In this document: positions 25,415 to 36,042 of the stretch, one piece after another
Numbering within the stretch: the stretch's first letter is position 1
Layout of the letters: every line of letters begins with the position of its first letter
Translations under genes and position numbers: made by a program
Source: Guyanagaster necrorhizus
Lineage: Eukaryota > Basidiomycota > Agaricomycetes > Agaricales > Physalacriaceae
Reading direction: 5' to 3'
NCBI RefSeq assembly: GCF_019112545.1
Contig: NW_025064882.1
Span: 386,928-450,927, forward strand
DNA length: 64,000 bases
Notes under the pieces: generated by a model
Database searches by the model: none
What the model was told of the DNA's origin: nothing
The model's input: only the letters and a program-made list of their open reading frames with translations

Positions 25415-26743
25415 CTATCCCATCAACTGAGATACGTCCTCAGGCGGGTATTTGGTCTGAGAGAACGTGAGAAGTCTAGATGGCGAGTATTCAATACCCT
25501 GAAACAATAAAGACCCACTAGGACGTACCGTTTCAGACTCTGAATATATTTACGACTAACTTCATCGTTCAATACATGCGCAACTTGATCTGATGAGATC
25601 TTCTCTCGGGCAGAACGTTCGTGTATACTAGGACCGGAGTAAGCATGATGTCGTAGCATGTGGAGGAGGGAACAGGACATACCCAACCATGGTCACACCG
25701 ATAGGCCAGGGTGCATTACCGATAGAAAGGCGCAGATATGCGTCGTTTGCGCGTTGATATTGTCGCTTTTGCATGTGGTGAACGATCTCAGCCATGCGCG
25801 CCAGGACGTCCGAGGGTAAAGACTAGAGGAACGCATTCAAAATGAACTAATGCCTGGCATCGGATGGAGTGCCGTACTCTGGAACGTAACTGCTTGAAAA
25901 GAGGCTTGAGATACTCTGCGGACTGGACTTGGGTCGCAGCAGCCAGTTTTCCTTGGTGTGTTCTCTTGATGTGGTCTGTCGAGCGATTCGATAAGCTCAA
26001 GTGAAGGTAAACGTAATGCATACCTGGTCGTTCGTCCATTGCCTCTCCCCACTCCTTCAGCACTCGTTTGAGAGCATAATAAATGATAGGATACAGCTTT
26101 TCTGGCTCTGTCTTGACAAGGTCGAGGTCAAGCACAGTGTTGGAAGCAAGCTCAGATTCTTCCTTCTTCTTGCCCTTGTTGAGGATTCCCTTACTGTTCA
26201 TCTCTCTCTCCACATTTTCAACATCCTCGAGGGCCTTCTTGAAATCATTCTGGCCGCCTTGTCGGTCATGGCCCTTTTCCTCAATCAACTCCAGTGCTCG
26301 TAACCGGAGTCGTCGGTCCTTGTCCGATTCGGCAAACAGCCGTATTGGCTGGCCCTTGGCTCTTAGTCGACGTATAGTTTCTTCTACAGAGATATTGAAT
26401 GACGATTCGGGTTTAGGTGAGTCGGTGTCGCGCGATAGCGAACTGGGATGAGGTGAATTGGACGACCTGGCACTAGCCTGTTCTCCATCAACAAATTAGG
26501 ATCTAAACCTTGCAGAACATATGCAGCCTTACTCACTTTCGCTGCCCTTGCCGCTACGGCCTTTGCTTCTGCTTCTTCCATGGCCGCTCGTTCTTTTGCC
26601 TCCGCCGATTCTCGCTCTTTGCGTTCCTGTTCCTCCTTCATTCGTTCCAGGTCACCACGACGCATATACTTTGTCGGTCGTTCAGAAGAGCCATCCTGCA
26701 GTCCTTTTCGTTTTAAGGCAATTTCAGCCTTGAGTGCGTCCAT
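25415..26743 (-). CDS. PRP18: pre-mRNA splicing factor Prp18
   Basis: Six exons: 26743-26537, 26477-26024, 25975-25878, 25822-25683, 25627-25529 and 25475-25415, giving 352 aa. The start [16 protein letters not shown] leads to a charged coiled coil. A splicing-factor motif reads [20 protein letters not shown]. The conserved Prp18 domain includes [42 protein letters not shown] and the end [16 protein letters not shown]. Prp18 acts with Slu7 at the second catalytic step of splicing. The last intron uses a CTAG acceptor that restores the family C-terminus; an earlier acceptor would give an unrelated tail. Its start is 110 bp from that of COX12. Confidence 0.93.
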
Positions 26744-26853
26744 TGTAATAGGTTAGTAGTAGTGGTGGTGGTCGGTGGTCTAGACGACCTAATCTTACGT
26801 AATATATACCTCTTTCCGCTGCCACCCGGTTTGTTCACCAACTTGCACCCACC

Positions 26854-27384
26854 ATGTCAGAGGCCTCTGAATTATCCAGGTATTTCTTCTCTTTTTTATT
26901 CCTTTTTTTCTGGTATTTATTATGCACACAGCAAATACATTCTCCAGACCGTTGGGTTCGACGGTGAGGTCCTCCCCTGGCAGTCATAAAGGCGACGACT
27001 GATAGAGGAATCCCAGCTCGCTTCCCCAACCAGAATCAGACTCGCAACTGGTACTATCGCTTGTGCTGCTCATATATTGCTCTGCCTTATGTTTGCTCTG
27101 TCCAGCTTCCAGAACTATGTCGATTACTTCAAGTGTATCAATGCCAAGGGTGAGGACTACGCTCCTTGCCAGCAGTTCAAGAGGGTCTACCGTACTCTCT
27201 GCCCCAGTATGTTGTTCCACTTTTTTTTTCCGAGTCTGTTTGCCGATAACATTCCAGATGAATGGGTATGCATCGCTTTTGACGTTCCGAATGATCTATT
27301 TCCTGACAGTCTGATGTTCCTTAGGTCGCCAAGTGGGACGACCAGCGCGAGAATGGCAATTTCCCCGCTTCCCTGGAGCCTTGA
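26854..27384 (+). CDS. COX12: cytochrome c oxidase subunit VIb (Cox12)
   Basis: Six exons: 26854-26879, 26932-26963, 27017-27050, 27106-27206, 27258-27265 (8 nt) and 27325-27384, giving 86 aa. The twin cysteine pattern of the family is present: C then nine residues to C in FQNYVDYFKC, and C-x10-C around INAKGEDYAPCQQF and YRTLCP. The 8-nt exon supplies NEW of the conserved sequence NEWVAKWDDQRENGNFP. The protein is imported through the intermembrane-space disulfide relay and stabilises the oxidase dimer. The gene is unusual for holding 87 codons in six exons. Confidence 0.93.
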
Positions 27385-27642
27385 GGCGTGTTTATGCATA
27401 GCACAGACCAGAGGAAGGGAAGGCTTTGTACGTTAGACAAGTCCAGTATATTGTTCCCAGAATTATCCTTCAGGTCACGTGGAATTTAACAAAGTTTCTC
27501 TATCTCTTCCTTTACATTTGTGCCATTAGACAGATATCTTTCCCTGCTGTAGGGTTCTCATTGACACCGGGTTCCGGCTTGTTCCACCATCAATTCCACT
27601 TAGACACGGCCGGTGGTCGCATGTTCATCTCTAACCACCGCC

Positions 27643-28879
27643 ATGGACTACAGCAGCGAACCAGAACACTCAGAGTTACTCGTGGTGCAAGCACAAGAGC
27701 CATTCAATGCGGAACCGCTGTCCGCTGCCCTCGTCGAGTTCCAGCTGACTCCTGAAGAGCTCGTGTATTGCAGAAACCATGGACCAGTCCGCCAGTTCTC
27801 TGAAGACGATTGTACGCTCACCATCAGAGGAATGGTGGACAATCAAGTGACCTTTTCGATGAAGGATATCAGAACGATGTTTCCGCAAACACGAGTAGTT
27901 GCAGCGCTACAAGTGAGACACTATTCCGTTGACCATGACTTGTACTGATAACGACGTACCTGTAGTGCGCCGGAAACCGACGTAACGAGATGGGTGCTAT
28001 CAAACGTGTACAGGGCGTAGGTTGGGACGACGGTGTTATTGCCAACTGCAGCTGGGGTGGGGTAAGACTCTGTGATGTATTAACGTATGTCGGCATCCAG
28101 CACGGCGATGCACATGTATGCTTCACGTCGTACGCTACACTGTGCCAGGATGACACGTACTATGGTTCTTCTATTCCCGTTGAGAGGGCGATGAAGGTTG
28201 AGAATGATGTTCTATTGGCTTTCGAGGTCTGTCGCTGATATGCATCTCCTCATGTCCAAGCTAATGTATAGATAGATGAACCACGAGGCATTGCCAGCGG
28301 AACACGGGGGACCTCTACGCCTCGTTGTCCCGGGTGTCTTGGGTGCCAGATGGGTGAAATGGCTTGATACAATCATTGTTTCTCCAGACGAGTCGCCCAA
28401 TTTCTATCAGCAGCGAGACTACAAGATCCTTCCACCAACCGTATGTCGATTTCATCGTATCTATTAGCATCAAACACTAAATTCATCTATAGATTGAAAC
28501 CAAAGCTGACGCAGAAGATGCGTGGTCCAAACACCCTGCCATAGAATCCCTTCCACTGAACTCGGTTGTCGCTGTGGCAGTCTACTTTCCCTCGTCGTTG
28601 TCTCTCTTTGTGAAAGGATACGCCATCCCGGGGTCTTCGGGAAACGTTGCATCCGTTGACGTATCCATCGACGAGGGCGAGAGCTGGGTTCCGGCAAAGA
28701 TAACTTATCAGAAGGGACGATGGAGTTGGACACTTTGGGAAGTGCAGGTAGCAGATGTGCCTCAAAGGGGTGTGGTTTGCTCTCGTGCTATTGATGAACA
28801 TGGAAGGGTACAAAATAAGGAATGTACGTGGAATATGAGAGGCGTAGCGTATAATGCTTGGGGACGAAAGAGTTGGTAG
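27643..28879 (+). CDS. sulfite oxidase (molybdenum cofactor enzyme)
   Basis: Four exons: 27643-27912, 27966-28226, 28276-28440 and 28493-28879, giving 360 aa. The molybdopterin domain shows the cofactor-ligand cysteine in [10 protein letters not shown], then [36 protein letters not shown] and the C-terminal dimerisation domain with SVDEGESW-like and [18 protein letters not shown]. The family oxidises sulfite to sulfate. There is no N-terminal cytochrome b5 heme domain and no clear mitochondrial presequence, so this is the short, plant-like form, possibly using oxygen and possibly peroxisomal or cytosolic. An ATG at 27613 lies upstream in frame. Confidence 0.9.
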
Positions 28880-29083
28880 CATTTCTTCTGTAAATAGCAC
28901 CCTAACCCTAAGGTTGCCATTTTTGGATGCATACAGTATCACGACTCCATGCCGAGGCAATTCGTCTGTGAACGATCGACGTCGACGAGCAGTCGTACTA
29001 CGAATCTCTCTCAGTAACCACCCAGTAACCAGCACTCCTCGTTCGCAGTGCCCCTACAAAGAAAATCACCTATCGCGTTTGCC

Positions 29084-29375
29084 ATGGCGCTGGGAAGACT
29101 CCTTCACTATACGCTCGACGCAGTATTGCTGTCGACGGTGCTAGCAGGCGTACGGAGGTCCAGTGGTTTTACGTGAGTGGCATATTTGGTTCGGTGGCTA
29201 CTGCTAGCTGATGATATGCAGCCCCAATACCTCAGCGATTACCGAGCCAACACTGCGTTCAGTGGCTGATACGTTCCTCAGCACTGGCGAGACAATATTC
29301 GATCTCATTCAGATGAAGTCGATGAATACCGAGTACTTTAAGAAAGACTCGAAGACCGGGTCGAGGAGCGGATAA
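29084..29375 (+). CDS. ATG44: mitofissin-family protein (DUF1748)
   Basis: Two exons: 29084-29172 and 29222-29375, giving 80 aa, the typical size. The start MALGRLLHYTLDAVLLSTVL and continuation AGVRRSSGFTPNTS, then VADTFLSTGETIFD, match the DUF1748 family. Members known as Atg44/mitofissin sit in the mitochondrial intermembrane space and drive membrane fission needed for mitophagy. The N-terminal amphipathic helix is intact. The tail after MNTEYFKKD is polar and variable. Assignment to the family is firm by pattern; that this copy performs mitophagy is inferred. It lies 204 bp downstream of the sulfite oxidase stop on the same strand. Confidence 0.85.
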
Positions 29376-29598
29376 TGATGGTCTAGGATGGATGTATGCG
29401 TGATGTGATGTCGACACTGTATCTCTGTACCACGACCCCCATTCCAACGGAACAAATGCTTATATTCGCGAGCAGTGGCAGGATGAAATATTCTTTATCG
29501 ATATACCAGATATGTTTACCATTGATCTTTGTACAAACAAAGTGGCACCGACATCCTGTGGGAATTTGTCATTCAGCTAAGATTGTCTTCCTACCACC

Positions 29599-32475
29599 AT
29601 GGCCCACGACGTGACCTCGCCGGAGAACACCATTGCCGTCGCCTTCGTCGTCGATGCATCCCTCTCGCTCGCCGCTCAATGGCACCTCGTCATCGGCCAA
29701 TACGTCGCCCCAATGCTTAAACGTCTCAGCGAGTCCAATCCCGGTTTCAGAGTAGGAGAAAATAGCCATACTGCAGCCCCCCCACCACCTAATTATTCAC
29801 CACTAGTTCCGCATGGCTTTTGTCTCCTACGGTACTGCTGATACCCGGCCTACACCATTACTATGTAAAAGATTCTTTGCCGACTTTCAGCCTGTGACCA
29901 AGCTCATCAAGGAGGAGCCATCGAAGCTGGGTATCGGTCTGTCTTCTTTAGGAACCCACGGAATGTCGGCCTTAGAGGGCTTTGTTGCGGCGGTAGAGGT
30001 TAGCAAATGAATTAGTTTCACTTACACGCTACACGCCTTAACGTAAGGTCTAGATGTTTGATACCCTGCAGAGTTGCTATATCCCACCTGATCCAAATCG
30101 TCCTCCACTCTACCACATATTCCACATTGCATCTTCTCCGCCGGACGATCTTGAATTTCCTCTGTACAACCAGCTGCCGGAGCTCGACTGCATTACTTGG
30201 GATACTCTGCCTTCTGAGCTCCAGAAGGTGCCTGTCTTGTTCCGAACGCGTCAAGACTGCGTTGCTAACAGGTTTTCAGAGAAATATCCACCTAAGCATT
30301 ATCGCCCTGGACTCATCACTTCCCAAGTTCTCGGAGCTGCAGTCTTCGGTAATATTTCCATTTCCCCTGACCACCATACACTTACATATCCTCTAGGCCG
30401 CTGCTGGTCAGAAGGTGCTGCCTTGGTTTCCAGTGCATTCCCAGCATGCACTCTGCCTTTCTGGTTTCCCCGTGTATCAGGCTGCGCTACCCAAAAGTAA
30501 CGAACTTCTTCGTTCTCTGCTGTTACATGTCTCAATACTTCACATTAGCGACCCCCCAAAAGCGCGCTCATGAAGTCATCTCTGTCGACGACAAGATGGA
30601 TGTGAAACGCGTGCGACTTTCCCAGCCCAATGAAAAATCGACGCCTACTCCCACTCCCTCTGTTGCGCCAACTCGTCCACTCCCCTCTCAGCCTGTTGCG
30701 AATAACCCCATTCATCACCCGCCTCAAAATACACCGCCTCAGATACCGATGCCGAGTCCCCAGCAATTATTTGAACGCTTCCGACAGGAAGACGCCAAAA
30801 TGCGTGAGCTAAACAAAGCGATGGTAGATGCTCGTGGTCGGGGGGAAATTGCGCGCGCCGAGATCATTCATCAGGAGATAACCAAGAGAATGCCTCAGCA
30901 CCAGAAACTTCGTCAGGTCGTCTTCGCTGTGATGAGAACTCCCCAAATGGCTGCGATGAGACAGCAACTAATGCAGGGGCAGCTAGCCAATCAGGGAAAC
31001 TCGGCGAATGCGATCGCAAATCCGGCCACCGAGACCCTAAAAGTTCCACAAGGCTCATCACCCGCGCAAGGGTCCACAGCCGCGTTTCCTCCCAACGACG
31101 GAGCAAATCCTCCGACAAACAATTTCGTGCCACCGCAAGGAATGCACATTCGATCTGTCTCGAATCCCGGCGAGATCAGTCAAGCTCTTAACGCAGCTAG
31201 AATGCAAATGCCGCCTGGCACAGCTGCACAAATGCGAATGGTCATTGAGCAACAAAATCGGACGGGACAACCTCCATCGCAACATCTGGGAGCGGGTCCG
31301 TCGAAGAGTTCTCCCAATATGATGGTGAACGTGCCTTCTGGTTCAATTACTTCGACGCCACCGATGAATATGATGGCGGCGGGGGACCATCCACCGAGTA
31401 ATGCTACACAACCACCCCAGCCACAACCAAAACAATCTTTCAAAACCCCGGTGTGGCAGGGGACGCTTCGCTGGAGCGGTGTTGATGCAAACGGGAAGCG
31501 GGAGATGCAGGTACATGTTGTGGCGTTCGCTCAGAATCCCGCTGACTGGTAATTATCTTCTGTCTCGCCTTCCTTTTTCCGCTTAACTGAGGTTGATTTT
31601 AGTCATGCCAATACTTGGCCGGCATCATTTATGCTTACGCCCACGGTCCATTCTTCTGTATCGACGCAGGATTTGCAGGTGTGGGTCAAGAAGACACAAC
31701 CTGTGTTGTGTACCTTTGCGGCTCAGCCCCGTATTGCGGATCCCAAGACGAACGAGCTTCAGTACAGATCTTTGATTGCGCTTCTTCTAAGTAAGAAAGT
31801 GGTACGTGGCATTCCTAAGCTCTTCTCATATAAAATTCACATTGTTGGCAGTATGCTGTCGCTGCGTGGACGCGACCCTCAGGCATCCAAGATACCAATG
31901 CCCTGTTGTTCCCCATAAATGCTCAAGGACTTGTAGGCGCCTTTTTCCCTCTCAACGGCATGCCCGAGCTGCCAAAGCCTACGAACCCAGGGCCGCTCAA
32001 CTTTCCGATGGCACCTCACATGATGGCTACCCTAGCCAAGATGCCTCCGGAGCAGCGGAATGCGGTCATGACCCAATTTGCTATGGCCCAGCGGGTCCGT
32101 GCTGCCCAAGCCCAAGCCCAAGCCCAAGCCCAAGCCCAAGCAGCGGCTAGCAATAATGTTGCATCTTCGTCTGGGCCATCTGGGTTTACATCCCAACAGC
32201 CTCCACAGACGATTCAGCAGCAGTTCCAGCAACATCAACAACAGCTACAGCAGAAGCAGCAGCAGCAAGCATCGCAACAACAGTCGTTTAGTGGCGGCCA
32301 GCCGTATACTGGTGCTGGGGTGGTTCCTCAGGCAAATAACATGATGAACTTTAATGCACAGCAGACACAGATGTCTGCGTCGCTCCCGAGACCTGTGCAG
32401 CCCAAGGGGGGGTTCAGTCATGAGATTTTGCAGTCGTTTATGCAACGTAGTGCGGAGGGTGGGGGAGGCACGTAG
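29599..32475 (+). CDS. MED25: Mediator subunit 25-like protein with VWA domain
   Basis: Eight exons: 29599-29751, 29807-29998, 30054-30227, 30280-30348, 30397-30496, 30549-31548, 31603-31801 and 31852-32475, giving 836 aa. The N-terminal von Willebrand A domain starts TIAVAFVVDASLSLAAQWHL with a DxSxS metal site, then MAFVSYGTADTRP and LSIIALDSSLPKFSELQ. A proline/glutamine-rich middle leads to a beta-barrel (WQGTLRWSGVDANGKREMQV to YAVAAWTRPSGIQDTN) resembling the Med25/PTOV activator-binding domain. The tail is glutamine-rich, with an alanine-glutamine repeat. Med25 is the Mediator subunit that contacts activators and is absent from budding yeast. The first intron leaves FRFR, so the acceptor could be slightly different. 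Confidence 0.8.
32105..32140 (+). repeat. hexanucleotide repeat, CCCAAG x6
   Basis: Six tandem copies of CCCAAG inside the last MED25 exon. They encode an alanine-glutamine run ahead of the glutamine-rich tail. Such coding microsatellites vary in length between strains. Confidence 0.9.
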
Positions 32476-32628
32476 TTTGCTACTCGGTGGGATCTTGGGA
32501 GCACGCATATCTTGGTTGTATCGGTATCACTATTGACATAGATTGTATTTTTATGATGTACTTCATACTTAAATATTATCCACTAGTATTAGTGGGTCAC
32601 CGGGCCGCAACCGACCATCCTCTTTTGC

Positions 32629-34775
32629 ATGCCACCAGGACCAGCGTATAACTGGCTCTGCGTCCTTTCGTCTGCTGCTGACATTCTTGGCCATGCGGCA
32701 CGTATAAGAGCCTCGCAAATTGCTGGGCAGCGTTCAGTACTTGTCTCAAGGATGAACAATCGCGACGCGCCGGCACTGGAAGAAAACAAAATCAAAACTG
32801 AGGAGAATGTACGGCCAGTTGTGGTAAGTCTGACTATGCTTTCTTATGTTTTCTTTTTTCTGAAATAGTGAAAGACTGAACCATTCGTGTTGACCAGAGT
32901 CTCCATTCTTCCTCGAGAATTTTCTGCAGAAGTGAAAAGTGTGGAGGAAGTGCGTCCAATAAATAATTGACTCTTGGTCCCTGCTTGATATTTGCTAGAC
33001 ACAAGAAATACGCGAGGACTCGGTAGTAGACTCCATTCCCTACGAAACCGCACCTCCAACACAGGCAGAAGAAATACAGGCGCCTCTAGTCTTTCCGACG
33101 CGTAACCTATCTTCTTCCAAAGTCCCATCCTCGCGTATTGGCCGGCTCTTCCACTACGGAGGTTCGTTTTCCTCAATTTACCCCTCACATCTACTGAACA
33201 ATTCTACAGGGCTTGCTGCTTCTCTCAGCTACGGTGCTGCCTCAGAATTGCTCCGTCGAACCGGCGACAACCAAGCCTCTGTCATGATGACCGAAGCCAA
33301 CATAAAGCGGCTCGTCTCCAAGCTCTCGCAGATGCGCGGGGCAGCGCTCAAGCTGGGCCAATTTCTTAGCATACAAGGTCTGCCCTGTCCTTAATGTTGA
33401 ACGTCGCGTATTTATTTCTGATGATCCAAAACTCAGATACCCACCTCCTTCCCCCCGAAGTAGATAAAATCTTCCGAAGGGTGCAGGATAGCGCGCATTA
33501 CATGCCGGATTGGCAAATGGAGGTGCGGCCCCGTATCGCTTTTGCGGTGTCGCATCCTGATCACGACATGATAGAAAGTCTTGCAAAATTCTCTGGGGAC
33601 AGACTGGAGTTCACATTTTGACTCTTTTGACCGTATTCCTTTTGCTGCAGCGTCGATAGGTCAAGTACACAGTGCCGTTCTCAAAGCGTCTGCTTCGCCC
33701 ACGGGCGAACCGTACCGAGTAGCAGTCAAAATCCAGTTCCCCAATATCGCCAACTCGATAGACAGTGACCTGGGTTATATCAAGCTCTTGTTGACCGCCG
33801 GCAAGTTTCTTCCAAAGGGTCTTTTTCTGGACAAGACCGTCTCGGTGAATAGTTTCTTTAATTCTTCCTCGGAAGTTCCTGCGCTGATTTGGGTTACGTG
33901 AAGGTTATGAAGCGGGAGCTAGCAGATGAGTGTGACTACTCTCGGGAGGCCTCGTTCTTGCGTACTTTTGGATCACCAGAGTACCTTGGAAACGATCCGC
34001 GTTTCAAGATTCCTTGGGTGTGGAAAGGAAGCACTGACCGCGTTCTCGTCATGGAACGCATCGACGGGATCAGCGTCGGGGAGGCGGACGTCAAGGCCTT
34101 GTCCCAACCAGATCGCGACACCGTGCGTCCTGCTATCGTTACGTTTCTCCTATTTACTCTTCAAGCAGATCGCTGCGTGTGTTATTGAACTCTGTTTGAA
34201 AGAGCTCTTCGAGTTCCGGATGATGCAGACGGATCCCAACTGGACAAATTTTCTCTGGGATGCGCGTACAAGGCAGATTGGGCTAGTGGATTTTGGTGCT
34301 ACACGACTGTATTCCAAAGAGTTCATGGATGGTTGGTTGAAGTTACTCCAGGCAGCTGCTTCTGATGACTGGGACGCTTGCGTTGAGTGGAGTTTGAAGG
34401 TGGGCTACCTCACCGGCCAGGAGAACCAGGTTCGTTAGCTCCCGCTGCAACGTTACCCTAGCTGATAAGTACGTGTTATAGATAATGCTGGATGCCCATG
34501 TAAAATCCATGACACTCCTTGCCGCGCCATTCAAAGCGTCGACTCCCCAGCCGTATACTTTCGGCCGCGACTCGAGCTGGGCAGATATCACAGCTCAGAT
34601 ACGGAATAATATTCCGGTGATGTTGGAGCACAGGCTTACACCTCCACCGCAGGAGACGTACAGCTTGAATAGAAAGCTCAGCGGTGCGTTCCTCCTCGCG
34701 TCAAGGCTCGAAGCCACCGTCGATACGAAAGACATCTGGGACCGGCTCGTGGGACAATATACGTTTAGTTCGTAG
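32629..34775 (+). CDS. COQ8: ABC1/ADCK atypical kinase Coq8, ubiquinone biosynthesis
   Basis: Eight exons: 32629-32823, 32999-33161, 33210-33377, 33437-33522, 33575-33844, 33904-34122, 34169-34429 and 34482-34775, giving 551 aa. Family hallmarks are all visible: the KxGQ motif in MRGAALKLGQFLSIQ, the alanine-rich loop in AAASIGQVHSA, the conserved VAVKIQFPN, DEADV-like lysine helix region, metal-binding DPNWTNFLWD and DFGATRLY. Coq8 is a mitochondrial matrix-facing ATPase/kinase that supports the coenzyme Q complex. The first intron, 176 nt, is three times the local norm; a small extra exon may hide in it, and the N-terminal exon is the least certain part. Confidence 0.9.
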
Positions 34776-34875
34776 CTAGAGAGTTAGTAGCAGAATGGAA
34801 ATGCACTCAATTTTTTCTCCATATGGCACGGCCGATCTGTCTGTTTACCTTCTTCACCTTCACTTGAAAATCGAC

Positions 34876-35737
34876 ATGGACGTCTTTCATTCATTAGTCG
34901 ACATCTCCAAGCCTTCATTGCTCCTTTCCCTGGCAGCGATAACCTTCAACCCAACCGCATGGAATGTCGTCGCGAGAAACGGTACGCTCCATTTTTTTCG
35001 CCCCTCGCCGCTCTCACTATCTCTCCAGAGTACCGAAACAAGACCATCACGCGCATTTTCGGCAGCCCAAAGGCAGGATGCTACTTTCTCGCTCTGATGA
35101 TTTTTTTATTCGGCATGGTGAGGGATTATTTGTACGTGGACCTTCGCCCCCGGCGTACTCTCGTCTGACTGTCACGCTACGGGTAGGTTCCACGCTGCGC
35201 TGGCAGAGCAGCCGAGGGTGGAACTGCTACCAGAGCCGTATAACAAGGCGCTGCCGTTGACGTTGATAGGTACAGGGCAGCTGTTGGTGGTGTCGTCGAC
35301 GTGGGCGCTGGGTATCACTGGCACGTTTTTGGGAGATTACTTTGGGGTCCTTATGGACCATAGGGTAGAAGGGTACGTCGTTCCTTCGTCGCTGTTCTTT
35401 ATCGTTGACGCGTACTAGATTTCCGTTCAACGTCTTGAATGACCCCATGTACGTTGGTAGCACCATGTGCTTCCTTGGTGTGGCGTTGTGGTCAGCCTTA
35501 CTTTCCCTTGTCTTTCCTGAGCCTCCATTAAACCTGGATACAGGGAATCCTCCCCTGCAGGCCTTTTCATCACACTCTACGTATACATAGTCTACATTAT
35601 TGCTCTGCGATTCGAAGGGTGCGCCGTCTAGCCTTACTGCAAGATTTTCTGCTCATTTCTTGCATTCCAGGCCCTTCACTGACATGATATACTCAAAACA
35701 CGCCGAGGACCAAGCCAAGGCGTCCAAGAAAGATTAA
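34876..35737 (+). CDS. OPI3: phospholipid methyltransferase Opi3 (phosphatidylcholine synthesis)
   Basis: Six exons: 34876-34981, 35029-35131, 35187-35372, 35419-35490, 35544-35618 and 35671-35737, giving 202 aa. Conserved pieces include NPTAWNVVARNEYRNKTITR, GITGTFLGDYFGVLMDHRV, FPFNVLNDPMYVGSTMCFLG with the SAM-binding region, and the end LRFEGPFTDMIYSKH. Four hydrophobic segments fit an endoplasmic-reticulum membrane enzyme. Opi3 carries out the last two methylations converting phosphatidyl-monomethylethanolamine to phosphatidylcholine. All five introns are short and in phase. Confidence 0.93.
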
Positions 35738-36042
35738 TGAATTTATGACGCGACATACCGACTCTCATCAGTCGTATTCTAGATTTTTGGGAAGCAGGCT
35801 GGTTTCAACTCCTGTTGGCATGAATATATTCCCTAATATCACTCTCTTGGATTCCGTACATACACCACAGAAGTATAATGTCTGGCGTTGTGTATGAGCT
35901 CACCATTTTTATTTGACTATCGAGGATGCGGCTTCAACAATCTGAACAAACGTATTTCACAACGCTAAGAATATAATACATCATACATACATGTCGAAAA
36001 CTGATACACCGAAAAGAAAATGGCAGATGATCCTACATGCAC
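35738..36042. other. convergent spacer OPI3-NTO1
   Basis: About 305 AT-rich bases between two convergent stop codons, containing only untranslated sequence as far as can be seen. Confidence 0.5.

Noticed and set aside
32031..32344. Overlapping ORFs rich in Leu and Arg or in Lys-Pro repeats
   Set aside because: Alternative frames of the hexanucleotide and CAG-type repeats in the MED25 tail.
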